Assembly: GCA_017999615.1 (NCBI GenBank) | Contig: JAGNLM010000001.1 | Location: forward strand, 390,549 to 454,548 | Source of the DNA: Gammaproteobacteria bacterium | Lineage (GTDB): Bacteria > Pseudomonadota > Gammaproteobacteria > JAABTG01 | Length of the DNA: 64,000 bases | Reading direction: 5' to 3' | In this document: positions 44,713-53,839 of the stretch, piece by piece | Layout of the letters: every line of letters begins with the position of its first letter | Numbering within the stretch: the first letter of the stretch is position 1 | The notes under the pieces: model-generated | What the model was told of the DNA's origin: nothing | Databases searched by the model: none | Seen by the model: the letters and a program-made list of their open reading frames with translations, nothing else | Program-made: the position numbers and the translations under genes

Positions 44713-47124
44713 TCAGAAGAGCTCCTCGGTCACTCTCGCCGGCGGGGCCCGGCGGAACATCGAGTCTTCCTCCGGCATCTCCCCGAAGTCATGGCTCTCG
44801 GCCGGCTCCACGGGGGCGAGCTCGACCGGGAAGGTCTCGACGATCGCGTTCGCCTGGCCGGAGTATGCGAGCTCCCCGGTGCGGGGGTCGATGCGGGCGG
44901 TCACCATGTCGGGAGGCGTGGGGGGCAGTTCGTCCGGGACCCCGGCGAGCGCGGTGCGCATGAAGTCGATCCACATGGGCAGCGCGGCCTTGCCCCCGGT
45001 CTCCCCCCGCCCCAGGGGCTGCAACTGGTCGAATCCGACCCAGGAGACCGCCACCAGGGCGTGGTTGAAGCCCGCGAACCAGGCGTCCTGGAAGTCGTTG
45101 GTGGTTCCGGTCTTTCCCGCGAGGTCCTTGCGCTTGAGGGAGAGCGCGGCGCGGGCGGTTCCCCGCCGGATCACGTCCCCCAGCATCGAGTACATCGTCC
45201 AGGCGTTGCGCGGGTCCAGCACGCGCTGGGCATTCGTCGGGGCGTCCGGGGGGCGCGCGCCCGAGGGGGACGCGCTGCCCGGGCTCGGGCACTCGGGGCA
45301 GGCCTGGGCCGGCGACGTGGCGAAGACGATGGTGCCTGCGCTGTCCTCGACCCGGTCGATGAAGTGGGGCTCCACTCGGAACCCCCCGTTGGCAAAGACC
45401 GCGTAGGCGCCCGCGAGCTCGAGGGGGGTCACGTCCCCGGTGCCGAGCGCGAGGGAGAGGTTGCGCGGGAGTCGGCCAGGGTCCAGTCCGAACAGCCGGC
45501 TGTGGCCGACCGTGAAGTCCACGCCGACCTGTTCCAGCAGCCTGATGGCCACGATGTTGCGCGAATGGGCGAGGGCCTCGCGCAGGCGGGTCGGCCCGTG
45601 GAACTCGTTGTCGTAATTGGCCGGGCGCCAGGTCTTGCCGGTGCCGGCGTCGAAATAGGAGACCGGTTCGTCCACGATGACGGTGGCGGCGGTCAGACCG
45701 CGCTCCAGCGCCGCGGAGTAGATGAACGGCTTGAAGCTCGACCCCGGCTGGCGCTGGGCCTGGACTGCGCGGTTGAACTGGCTCTGGGCGAAGTCGAAGC
45801 CCCCGACGAGCGCGCGAACCGCGCCATTCTTGGGGTCCAGGGCAACCAGCGCCCCCTCCACCGCGGGCAACTGGGCAAGGCGCCATGCGTTTCCGGTCCG
45901 CTGGACCCGAACGATGTCCCCGGGCTGTACGACGTCGGATGCCCGGCGCGGGGCCGCGCCCCGCCGGTCGGCATCCACGTGGCGACGAGCCCACGACAGG
46001 CCCGCCCATTCCAGCCGGACCTCTCCCACGTCCCGGACGTAGGTGGTGGCGCCGCGCTCCGCGACCGAGAGGACGAGCGCGGGCTGCAGGTCTCCCACGG
46101 GAGCGGAATGGGCGAGCCTCTCGTCCCAATCCCGCCAGTCCCCTGCCGTCTCGGTCCGGCCCTCGGGACCGCGGTACCCGTGACGCTCGTCGTAGGCCTC
46201 GAGGGCTCCGCGCAGCGCCGCCACGGCAGCCGCCTGCCAACCGCTGTCCACCGTGGTGTACACCCGCAGGCCTGCGGCGTAGGCGTCCTCGCCGAGCCGG
46301 CCCTCGAGGAAGGCGCGGGTCATCTCCGCCACGTAGGGCGCGTCCACCTCGGCGACCACCCCCCGCAGACGCGCGCCGTCCGCGCTCGTGACCGCCGCCC
46401 GAAAGGTCTCCTGGTCGATCCAGTTCAGCTCGAACAGCCGGCGCAGGACGTAGTTGCGACGCTGTGCCGCCTGCGCGGGCGCCGTGATCGGGTTCAGGCG
46501 GGACGGGGCCTGGGGCAGCCCCGCGATCATGGCCGCCTCGGCCAGCGTGAGGTCCCGGAGGTCCTTGCCGTAGTAGGCCTGGGCCGCCGCCGCGACGCCG
46601 TACGCCCGCTGACCGAAGAAGGTCTTGTTCAGGTAGAGCTCGAGGATCTCTTCCTTGCTGAGGGTCTGCTCGATCCGCAGCGACAGGAGGACCTCGTTCA
46701 GCTTGCGCCCGAAGGTCTTCTCCCGGCCGAGGAAGAACTGGCGGGCGACCTGCATGGTGATGGTGCTGCCGCCCTGGCTCCGGTCGCCCGTCTTGACGAG
46801 GTGCAGGGCGGCGCGGGCGATCCCGTGCCAGTCCACCCCGGGGTGGTCGAAGAAGTGCGCGTCCTCGGCGGCGAGCACGGCCCGCACCAGCATGGGCGGT
46901 ACGTGGTCGAGGGTCACCGGGTCCCGGCGCTCGCTCCCGAACTCGGCCACCAGACGGCCGTCGCGCGAATAGACCCGCAACGGGACCGGCAGACGCACTT
47001 CCCGCAGGCTCTCGGGGGAGGGCAACCCCGCCGCAAGGTACCCGAGCATCGCGGGCACGAGGACGAGCCCGCCGAGCCCGACCAGCAAGAGCACGTTGTA
47101 GGGGAAACGCAGAAACCTGATCAC
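44713..47124 (-). CDS. mrcA: Penicillin-binding protein 1A
   Basis: PBP1a polymerises lipid II and cross-links peptidoglycan. The 803-residue class A PBP has an N-terminal anchor helix, a GT51 domain (AAEDAHFFDHPGVD catalytic Glu; GGSTITMQVARQFFL), an inserted oligosaccharide-binding-like region, and a transpeptidase domain with SSFKPF (nucleophile Ser), HSRN and KTGTT motifs. The ATG at 47124 opens with a short basic n-region. It is followed on the same strand by the two-helix membrane protein and ampG. The PonA/MrcA subtype is by overall length and layout. Confidence 0.94.
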   Translation of the reverse strand: MIRFLRFPYNVLLLVGLGGLVLVPAMLGYLAAGLPSPESLREVRLPVPLRVYSRDGRLVAEFGSERRDPVTLDHVPPMLVRAVLAAEDAHFFDHPGVDWHGIARAALHLVKTGDRSQGGSTITMQVARQFFLGREKTFGRKLNEVLLSLRIEQTLSKEEILELYLNKTFFGQRAYGVAAAAQAYYGKDLRDLTLAEAAMIAGLPQAPSRLNPITAPAQAAQRRNYVLRRLFELNWIDQETFRAAVTSADGARLRGVVAEVDAPYVAEMTRAFLEGRLGEDAYAAGLRVYTTVDSGWQAAAVAALRGALEAYDERHGYRGPEGRTETAGDWRDWDERLAHSAPVGDLQPALVLSVAERGATTYVRDVGEVRLEWAGLSWARRHVDADRRGAAPRRASDVVQPGDIVRVQRTGNAWRLAQLPAVEGALVALDPKNGAVRALVGGFDFAQSQFNRAVQAQRQPGSSFKPFIYSAALERGLTAATVIVDEPVSYFDAGTGKTWRPANYDNEFHGPTRLREALAHSRNIVAIRLLEQVGVDFTVGHSRLFGLDPGRLPRNLSLALGTGDVTPLELAGAYAVFANGGFRVEPHFIDRVEDSAGTIVFATSPAQACPECPSPGSASPSGARPPDAPTNAQRVLDPRNAWTMYSMLGDVIRRGTARAALSLKRKDLAGKTGTTNDFQDAWFAGFNHALVAVSWVGFDQLQPLGRGETGGKAALPMWIDFMRTALAGVPDELPPTPPDMVTARIDPRTGELAYSGQANAIVETFPVELAPVEPAESHDFGEMPEEDSMFRRAPPARVTEELF

Positions 47125-47292
47125 GGCACGGTCCGGGTCGTGGGGCGCTGCGGACCTGCCCTGCAGGCCGCTCGCGGAGCGGCATAGTCTAGCAGCGGCG
47201 GTGGCCCCGGCAGCAGCAGGAGGCCCCGTACCCCGCTGTCGTTCGCGGACCCGGCGGTTTCGGGCCGGGCCGGAGGGCCCCGGTCGGCTGCC

Positions 47293-49344
47293 TCAGTACC
47301 GGCCCGGTGCGGGCCAGTCGGTCGGCCGGTACCCGGCGCAGCGCCAGGCGTAGAGGGTCCGCACCGGGGTGCCGTCGGGGGTTCTCGCCGGGAGGGGGGC
47401 GAGCGCCGTGCAGGCGCCGAAGGCCCGTTCCAGAGTCTCGGGCGGGTTCGGGCGAAGGGAGACGAAGAGGCCCGTGCGGCCTGCCTCCCGCTCCGCCCCC
47501 GGCCAGAGGTCGTACTGGCTCATGCGCCGACCGGAGTCCCCCGCGAGGTACACGGGTGGGCGCCCCGGCCAGTAGAACGCGAGCTCGCTCGCCAGCGTGT
47601 AGCGCGGGGCGAGGAGGAAGTCGACCGCTCCGGCCCGCTCGGCGAGCTCGGCCAGGGGCGCGCGCCAGGCCTTCATCTCCGCGAACGGGTCGCGCGCGCC
47701 CCGCAGGCCGGCGATGCCGGGAAAGTGAGCCAGGCCGGCGATGGCGAGCCCGAGCACCATCGTGGCGCGCAGGGCGTTCCGGCGCAGCCGGGAAAGCCCG
47801 GGCGCCCGGGCGCCGAGCAGGAGCAACAGCCCGAGGTAACCCGGGGTCGGCCAGTTCATCTGGACCTTGCTCCAGGCCGCCTTGAGGGCGTTGAGCCCCA
47901 GGGTCGTCACGGACACGCCCCACAGCAGACGTGGCCCATGCCCGTCCGGGGCCCTCCACAGGGCGGCGATGGCCACACCGGCGACGAGTGGCAGGGCGGC
48001 AGCGGCCTGTCCGAGCAGGAGCTCCAGCAGATTGCCCCGCTCGCCCGGGCCCAGGAGGTGGCCCTGGTCGTGGCGCAGCAGGACCCAATCGTGGCTGGCG
48101 TTCCAGCCGAGGACGGGGGCCGCGAGGGCCAGGGCGAGCGCCCCTGCGGCCCAGGGGTGCACCGTTCCCAGGGTCGCCCGGGCCCCCGGGCTGAGGAAGA
48201 GCAGCGGGGCCGCGAAGAGGGGCAGGAGCAGGATCGAGAGCTTGGTCAGCACACCCAGCCCCAGGGCCGCGCCGAGCAGGTACCACCCGGCGGGCTCGCC
48301 CCGCTCTGCGACCCGCCACGCCCCCCAGAGCCCCAGCGTCCACAGGGGCAGCAGCAGGGCGTCCGTGGTCATGACGCCGCCGAGCAGGAAGAGCAGTGGT
48401 GTCGAAACCGCGAGGGAGGTGGCCCACCAGGCCGCCCGCAGGGACCCGGAGACCTCTCGGGTCGCCAGGAAGGTCACGATCAGGAAGCCGTCGAAGGCGA
48501 GCCAGGCCGGCAACCGGACCTGCCACTCGCCGTCACCGAGCCATGCCGTGCTCGCTGCGATGAGCCAGGCGGCCAGCGGGCCTTTGGAGTAGTAGCTCCA
48601 GTCGAGATGCCGGGACCAGTCCCAGTACTGGGCTTCGTCGAAGTGGAGCTCGAGGCCGGCGGCCTGCTGGAGTGCTGCGCGAACGAGCGGCTGGGCGGCG
48701 AGCAGCAGCAGGAAGGCGAGGCGGTGGGAGCGGGGGACGGCCTCGGCGACGGGGGGAGGGTCGACCACCGCGCGGGACGGGGTGCGTTCCCCCAAGCACA
48801 GCCGAAGCCGGCACGCGACGGCCGCGCCGAGGATTCCGAGGACCGCGCCCACCGCGAGGCCGGCGAGGACCTGGCCGGGGTAGTGCCGGCCGAGGTACAC
48901 ACGGGAGGCGGCGACCAGGCCGGTCGCCAGGGCGAGGCCCCGGTGCCAGCCGGTCCACGGCGTCGATCGGGCGACCAGGACTGTGGCCAGGGCGAAGTTC
49001 AGGGTGTGATTGGAGACCGCCCCGTTTCCCTCCACGGCACAGGCGCGCCGTGCCCCGGCCTCCGGGCCCTGGGCGTACACCTCGAGGATCGAGCAGGGCC
49101 GCGGCTCGTGCACGACCCGCTTCAGGGCGTTCCCGGCCTGGTCCCCGAGCGCCACCGCGAGGACCAGGAACGCCCCCAGGGCGAGCCCCCTCCTGCCTGC
49201 CCGGCGCACTGAATCCAGCAGCAGCCACCCGGCCAGGGGAAACGAGAAGGTCCAACGGTCCGAGAGCCAGACGAAGACGGGATCGAGGAGGGGAGAGCCC
49301 CACCTCTCGCTCAGCCAGAGTACGAGCGACTCGTCCAGGTTCAT
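47293..49344 (-). CDS. Fusion of PAP2 phosphatase and GT39/ArnT-like glycosyltransferase
   Basis: The 683-residue membrane protein has two modules. Residues about 1-190 are PAP2-like: KRVVHEPRP (the KX6RP motif), SNH where PSGH is expected, and SRVYLGRHYPGQV where the final Asp is Gln. Residues about 205-683 are a GT39/PMT_2 polyprenyl-phosphate-sugar transferase (FDEAQYWDWSRHLDWSYYSKGP, as in ArnT). PAP2 enzymes dephosphorylate lipid phosphates; ArnT-like enzymes move a sugar from undecaprenyl phosphate to lipid A or another acceptor. Joining the two couples carrier-lipid phosphate handling with glycosylation. Both activities are inferred; changed PAP2 residues may lower or alter phosphatase activity. 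Confidence 0.85.
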   Translation of the reverse strand: MNLDESLVLWLSERWGSPLLDPVFVWLSDRWTFSFPLAGWLLLDSVRRAGRRGLALGAFLVLAVALGDQAGNALKRVVHEPRPCSILEVYAQGPEAGARRACAVEGNGAVSNHTLNFALATVLVARSTPWTGWHRGLALATGLVAASRVYLGRHYPGQVLAGLAVGAVLGILGAAVACRLRLCLGERTPSRAVVDPPPVAEAVPRSHRLAFLLLLAAQPLVRAALQQAAGLELHFDEAQYWDWSRHLDWSYYSKGPLAAWLIAASTAWLGDGEWQVRLPAWLAFDGFLIVTFLATREVSGSLRAAWWATSLAVSTPLLFLLGGVMTTDALLLPLWTLGLWGAWRVAERGEPAGWYLLGAALGLGVLTKLSILLLPLFAAPLLFLSPGARATLGTVHPWAAGALALALAAPVLGWNASHDWVLLRHDQGHLLGPGERGNLLELLLGQAAAALPLVAGVAIAALWRAPDGHGPRLLWGVSVTTLGLNALKAAWSKVQMNWPTPGYLGLLLLLGARAPGLSRLRRNALRATMVLGLAIAGLAHFPGIAGLRGARDPFAEMKAWRAPLAELAERAGAVDFLLAPRYTLASELAFYWPGRPPVYLAGDSGRRMSQYDLWPGAEREAGRTGLFVSLRPNPPETLERAFGACTALAPLPARTPDGTPVRTLYAWRCAGYRPTDWPAPGRY

Positions 49345-49512
49345 CGGGTGGGTGTGCTCTCGGGTGACTGGGGGCGGCTGCGTGGCACGGTGGCCCGGTA
49401 GGCGAGGGTCCGTCCGCGACGAGTCGAGAGTGGACCCGGCGGGGAGTATAGGCCACGGCCCGCCGGCTTGGCCTCGGGGGAAAGAGACAGCGCCGGCGGG
49501 CGGAATGCCGGT

Positions 49513-49543
49513 GCGGGTCCCGGCCTCCTCGCCCGGGACCCGC
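49513..49543 (-). terminator. Hairpin after the lamin-tail gene
   Basis: GCGGGTCCCGG and CCGGGACCCGC form 11 perfect pairs around a 9-base loop, 9 bases after the stop of the lamin-tail protein gene as transcribed on the minus strand. No clear T tract follows. The rest of the 49345-49551 gap shows no gene. Confidence 0.45.
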
Positions 49544-49551
49544 AGGGCAGG

Positions 49552-50247
49552 TCAGGGGAGGGACCGAGGGGCGTCGGGACGTGGCCCCTGGCGGCGGCGC
49601 AGCAACCCGAGGCTGCCCAGGGCGAAGGCGAGGAGTGCCATGCTCTGGGGGAGCGGGACCGAGGGGGGGGTGCTGGCGTGCCGGCCGAGGTCACTGAAGG
49701 TGTCGACGGCGTAGGAGACCCAGCCGAGTCCCACGTCGAAGGTCCCCGTCGGGAAAAGGTCACCGGTGAGGATGTCGGCCAGCCGGCGCAGGGTCTGGTC
49801 CTTGGTGCTGATGGCGCCCGATACCCATGCGTCTCCCGGGTCCACTCCGACCTGCCCGATGCGGTCGACGGCGACCCCGTCCTGCCACAGCACGACCGCG
49901 TCGTCCCCGTTGAAGTTCAGGACTCCGCTGGTCATCTGCGCGTGGGCGAGCAGGGTCGGAGCGGCGGAGGGGTGGGTGATGACCAGGGTTCCGCTGCCTT
50001 CGACCGAGTGGCCCGCGAGGCTCAGGGTGCCCGACGGGGTCGCGCTGCCGTTGGTGAAGACCTTGACCTCGAACCCCGTGAGGTCGACGGGGAACGCGCC
50101 CCCATTGAAGACCTCGAGTGCCTTGTTGCTGCCGCTGCCCTCGACGTATTCGGAAAAGAAGACGGCGCCGGTTGCCGCAGAAGTGCTGGCGGCGAAGGCG
50201 GCGGCGAGCGCGGCGCCGCCGAGCCGGTGAACGAGCTTGCTGTGCAT
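49552..50247 (-). CDS. Secreted lamin-tail-domain protein with VPLP-type C-terminal sorting signal
   Basis: The 231-residue product has a signal peptide (residues about 1-28), a lamin-tail-domain-like body that starts at VFFSEYVEGSGSNKALEVFN and continues through LNFNGDDAVVLW, and a C-terminus of VPLPQS, a hydrophobic helix and an RRR cluster. That tripartite end resembles PEP-CTERM/VPLP-CTERM exosortase signals, though about 13 residues follow the arginines, longer than usual. ATG 50247 has GGGAGG 8 bases upstream. No exosortase gene is in the window. The function is probably extracellular matrix or adhesion. Confidence 0.75.
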   Translation of the reverse strand: MHSKLVHRLGGAALAAAFAASTSAATGAVFFSEYVEGSGSNKALEVFNGGAFPVDLTGFEVKVFTNGSATPSGTLSLAGHSVEGSGTLVITHPSAAPTLLAHAQMTSGVLNFNGDDAVVLWQDGVAVDRIGQVGVDPGDAWVSGAISTKDQTLRRLADILTGDLFPTGTFDVGLGWVSYAVDTFSDLGRHASTPPSVPLPQSMALLAFALGSLGLLRRRQGPRPDAPRSLP

Positions 50248-50305
50248 GAAAACGGCCTCCCAGGGTGCGGTGTGGGAGGTGCCCGGGCCGTGGAGGAGGG
50301 GAAGC

Positions 50306-50338
50306 GCGGGCCGCCGACCTCTTCGGCCGGCGGCCCGC
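50306..50338. other. Perfect 11-bp inverted repeat
   Basis: GCGGGCCGCCG (50306-50316) and CGGCGGCCCGC (50328-50338) flank an 11-base loop. It lies between the lamin-tail start and hypE. Confidence 0.6.
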
Positions 50339-50373
50339 AGTGGTGCTGCCGCCGCCATCCCTGGCCCGTCGCA

Positions 50374-50401
50374 CCCCGGACCCGTTCCGTCGGGTCCGGG
50401 G
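50374..50401. other. Perfect 11-bp inverted repeat with 6-base loop
   Basis: CCCCGGACCCG (50374-50384) and CGGGTCCGGGG (50391-50401) flank TTCCGT. On the plus strand AAAA follows at 50403-50406. It may stop hypE transcription on the minus strand. Confidence 0.6.
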
Positions 50402-50442
50402 AAAAGTCTACGACGGTCCGGCGGGTGCGAGGGATGGAGATT

Positions 50443-50479
50443 CCGCGACCGTAACGTACGAATAATTTGACGGTCGCGG
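50443..50479. other. Perfect 10-bp inverted repeat around an AT-rich core
   Basis: CCGCGACCGT (50443-50452) and ACGGTCGCGG (50470-50479) flank a 17-base core containing the CGTACG palindrome and AATAATTT. It is 34 bases past the hypE stop and could be an operator or a hairpin. Confidence 0.55.
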
Positions 50480-50512
50480 GGCCCCCTGGCCCAGGCGGCC
50501 TGCGCCGGGCTC

Positions 50513-51523
50513 TCAGCAGATGCGGGGCAGAGGGTCGTCCTCGAGCTCGTCGAGCAGCCGTTCGCCGCCGAGCTCGGTCTCGAGGACCAGATGGGGCCTG
50601 GCCCCCGTGACGGTGCCGATCCTGCGGGCATCCTGGCCCTGGGGCAGCGCCTTCCAGGCAGCGAGGGCATCGGCGGCGGCCTCCGGGGCGACGACGGCGA
50701 CGACCCGCCCCTCGCAGGCGAGGTAATAGGGGTCGTAGCCCAGCATCTCGCAGACCGAGCGCACGGGGTCGCGCACCGGGATCTCGGGCTCCCGGACGCG
50801 TACCCCGCGGCCGGTCGCCTGGCAGATCTCGTGCAGCACGGTGGCGAGCCCACCCCGGGTCGGGTCACGCATGAAACGCAGGCCGTCCAGGGGGAGGAGG
50901 GCCTGCGTAAGCGGCAGCACGCTCGCCGCGTCCGACTGCAGGTCCCCCCGCAGGCCGAACTGCTCCCGGGCGAGCATCACGGCGATGCCGTGGTCTCCGA
51001 CCGGACCGCTCACCAGGATCGCGTCGCCCTCGCGGATGCGGTGCAGCCCGAGCTCCACGTGGCGCGGGCGCAGGCCGACGCCGGTCGTCGCCAGGTAGAT
51101 CCCGCCGCCCTCGCCGCGGCGCACCACCTTGGTGTCGCCGGCGGCCACCCGCACGCCCACCTCGCGCGCGGCGCGGGCGAGGCTCGCCACGACGCGTTCC
51201 AGCAGGGCGATCTCCGTCCCTTCCTCGATGAACGCGTTCAGGCTGAGATACAGGGGGGTCGCGCCGGAAACGGCCAGGTCGTTGGTGGTGCCGTGCACCG
51301 CGAGCATGCCGATGTCGCCCCCCGGGAATTCGATCGGCTGCACCGTGAACCCGTCGGTGGTGAACATCAGCTGCCCGTCCCCGGGCGGCACGTCGATCGG
51401 CACCGCGTCGGCGTGCACGTCCAGGTCGGGGTTGGCCAGGTGGCGGGCGAAGACCTCTTCGATCAACTCCCGCATGAAGCGCCCACCGTTTCCGTGGGCC
51501 AGCGCGATGTGGGTGTCCTGCAT
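50513..51523 (-). CDS. hypE: Hydrogenase maturation protein HypE
   Basis: HypE dehydrates its carbamoylated C-terminal cysteine to a thiocyanate, the source of the CN ligands of the NiFe iron. The 336-residue protein is a PurM-fold ATP-binding enzyme (AHGNGGRFM, then TTDGFTVQP, GTTNDLAVSGA) and ends in PRIC, the required C-terminal cysteine. It is last in hypCABDFE, 24 bases after hypF. Confidence 0.96.
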   Translation of the reverse strand: MQDTHIALAHGNGGRFMRELIEEVFARHLANPDLDVHADAVPIDVPPGDGQLMFTTDGFTVQPIEFPGGDIGMLAVHGTTNDLAVSGATPLYLSLNAFIEEGTEIALLERVVASLARAAREVGVRVAAGDTKVVRRGEGGGIYLATTGVGLRPRHVELGLHRIREGDAILVSGPVGDHGIAVMLAREQFGLRGDLQSDAASVLPLTQALLPLDGLRFMRDPTRGGLATVLHEICQATGRGVRVREPEIPVRDPVRSVCEMLGYDPYYLACEGRVVAVVAPEAAADALAAWKALPQGQDARRIGTVTGARPHLVLETELGGERLLDELEDDPLPRIC

Positions 51524-51547
51524 GGGGGGAACCTTATCACAAGGGGC

Positions 51548-53839
51548 TCAGGGCCGTGCCCTGGCGCCGTATTCGATGACCTGGCCGAAGCTGATGCCGC
51601 CGTCGTTCACGGGAACCTCGCGGTTCAGGTGCACGCGGAACCCCGCCTCGGTGAGGAAGAAGGCTGCCCGCTCCGTCAGCAGCCGGTTCTGGAACACACC
51701 GCCGCAGAGTCCCACGTCCACCACGCCGGACTCCTCCCGCACCACGCGGGCGACGGCCGCCGCGACCCGTGCCAGGCTGTCGTGGAGCCCGCCGGCCCGT
51801 TCTTCCACCGCCCGCGTGTCGTCCGTCAGCCACTCGACCAGCGGCGCCCAGTCGGCGACCCACGTGTCCCCGTCCCGCACGAGGGGCAGCTCCGGGCCCC
51901 GGGCATCGGGGTCTGCGACCGCCTCGAGCCCCATGGGCCCCTGTCCCTCGTAGCTGGCCGTGAGGACGCGCCCCGTCAGGGCAGCGGCGGCGTCGAAGAG
52001 CCGGCCGACCGCCGAGGTTTCGGGGGCGTTGAGGCCCCGGGCCCAGGCGTCCCGGGCGAGGTCGGCACCGGCCGGGGCGCGCGGCCACTCCCGGCCTGAG
52101 GTCCAGCAGAGGCTTGCGGCGCTGCGCCAGGGCTCCCGCCCGGCTCGCTCACCCCCCGGAAGCCGGAACCGGCGGAAGGTGGCGACCCGGCGCCAGGCGC
52201 CGGGGCGGCCCAGGAAAGACTCGCCGCCCCAGAGGGTGCGGTCCTCGCCGAGACCGACGCCGTCCCAGGTGAGGACCAGACAGGGGCGATCGATCCCCGT
52301 CTCGCCCGCCAGGGCGGAGGCGTGGGCGTGGTGGTGGAGGATCGCGGCCGAGGGCAGTCCCTGGCGCGAGGCCCAGCGCGTGGTCGCGTACCCCGGGTGG
52401 GCATCGTGGACGAGGACCTCGGCGCGAACCCCATAGAGCTCCTGCAGGTCGGCCGTCAGTTGCTCGAGGACGAAGAGGCTGCGGGGTGTTCCCATGTCGC
52501 CGATGTGGGGCGACACCACGACGCGGTCCTCCCACGCCAGTGCCACCGTGTTCTTCATGTGGGCGCCGAGCGCGAGCACGGGGCGCGCCAAACGAAGGGG
52601 CAGGTGGAGCTCGAGCGGGGCGGACCCGCGTCCGAGGCGCAGCGGGCGCGGCGCCCCGGCGGCCGAGCGGAAGACCGGGTCGTCGGCGGGGCGCAGGATG
52701 GGCCGGTCGTGGTGCAGGAAGGCGTCTGCGACCCTGGCGAGCCGCTCCTCCACCTCCTCACCCCGGGTGAGCACGGGCTCCCCGCTCAGGTTGGCCGAGG
52801 TGGCCACGAGCGGTCCGCCAAAGTCCCGCAGGAGCAGGTGGTGCAGGGGGCTGTAGGGGAGCATGACCCCGACCTCGGCGAGTCCGGGCGTGATCCCGGG
52901 GGACAGGGTGTCCCGGGCCCTGCGCCGGGCGAGGACGATGGGCCGCAGCGGGCCGCGCAGGAGCTCCGCCTCTTCGGCCGTCAGCTCGACCGCCTCGCGC
53001 ACCCGCGCGAGCCCGTCCGGACCCTCGACCGGAAACATCACCGCGAGGGGCTTGTGGGGGCGGGGCTTGCGTGCCCGGAGCCGGGCCACGGGCGCGTCGC
53101 GGCGGGCATCGCACATCAGGTGATAGCCCCCGATCCCCTTCACGGCCACGACCTGACCGGCGCGCAGGGCCTCGACGCAGGCGGAGAGGGCGGCGGCGTC
53201 CGTCACGGGGGCCCGGGCGCCCGCGTGATAGCTCAGCCGCGGCCCACAGACGGGACAGGCGACCGGCTCGGCGTGGAAACGCCGGTCCATGGGGTCTGCG
53301 TATTCCCGCGCACAATCGGGGCAGAGCGCGAAGCCGGCCATCGAGGTGTGCGGGCGGTCGTACGGCAGGCGGGCGATCAGCGTGTAGCGCGGCCCGCACT
53401 GGGTGCAGTTGATGAAGGGGTAGCGGAAGCGGCGGTCTCCCGGGTCCTCCAGCTCCGCGAGGCAGGCGTCGCAGGTGAAGTAGTCCGGCGGCACGTGGAT
53501 TCGCGTGTCCGCGGACTCCTCGCTCGGGAGGATGACGAAGGACTCCAGGGGGGCGCGGGCCACGGGGACGCTCTCCCGCACCTCGGGCCGGGCGAGCGGC
53601 GGCGCCTGCCGGACCAGGTCGAGTCCGAAGGCGTCCAGTTCGGGGCCGTACCCCTGGGCCAGGACCTCTACCTGGCCGCGCTGGTTCTGGACCCAGCCGG
53701 TGAGGTGGTACCGGTGGGCCAGACGGTAGACGAACGGCCGGAAACCGACCCCCTGAACGCGCCCTGCCAGGACCCAGCGCCGCGCCTCCGGGGTGCCCCC
53801 CGCGGCGGGTATCGGCGCTCCGGGGGCTCGCTTCTTCAA
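51548..53839 (-). CDS. hypF: Carbamoyltransferase HypF
   Basis: HypF uses carbamoyl phosphate and ATP to carbamoylate the HypE C-terminal cysteine. The 763-residue protein has an acylphosphatase domain (GRVQGVGFRPFVYRLA), paired zinc fingers (CDACLAELED...CTQCGPRY; CPDCAREY...CPVCGPRL), a YrdC-like domain, and a Kae1-like domain with HHHAHA and CGGVFQNRLL. The TTG at 53839 overlaps the hypD stop (TTGA) and gives a normal length; a later start nearer the acylphosphatase is possible. Confidence 0.95.
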   Translation of the reverse strand: MKKRAPGAPIPAAGGTPEARRWVLAGRVQGVGFRPFVYRLAHRYHLTGWVQNQRGQVEVLAQGYGPELDAFGLDLVRQAPPLARPEVRESVPVARAPLESFVILPSEESADTRIHVPPDYFTCDACLAELEDPGDRRFRYPFINCTQCGPRYTLIARLPYDRPHTSMAGFALCPDCAREYADPMDRRFHAEPVACPVCGPRLSYHAGARAPVTDAAALSACVEALRAGQVVAVKGIGGYHLMCDARRDAPVARLRARKPRPHKPLAVMFPVEGPDGLARVREAVELTAEEAELLRGPLRPIVLARRRARDTLSPGITPGLAEVGVMLPYSPLHHLLLRDFGGPLVATSANLSGEPVLTRGEEVEERLARVADAFLHHDRPILRPADDPVFRSAAGAPRPLRLGRGSAPLELHLPLRLARPVLALGAHMKNTVALAWEDRVVVSPHIGDMGTPRSLFVLEQLTADLQELYGVRAEVLVHDAHPGYATTRWASRQGLPSAAILHHHAHASALAGETGIDRPCLVLTWDGVGLGEDRTLWGGESFLGRPGAWRRVATFRRFRLPGGERAGREPWRSAASLCWTSGREWPRAPAGADLARDAWARGLNAPETSAVGRLFDAAAALTGRVLTASYEGQGPMGLEAVADPDARGPELPLVRDGDTWVADWAPLVEWLTDDTRAVEERAGGLHDSLARVAAAVARVVREESGVVDVGLCGGVFQNRLLTERAAFFLTEAGFRVHLNREVPVNDGGISFGQVIEYGARARP

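Noticed and set aside
42492-44963. 823-codon plus-strand frame over ampG
   Set aside because: Gln/Glu/Gly-rich antisense shadow; the MFS helices lie on the minus strand.
44791-47187. 798-codon plus-strand frame opposite mrcA
   Set aside because: Val/Glu/His-rich antisense; GT51 and transpeptidase motifs are on the minus strand.
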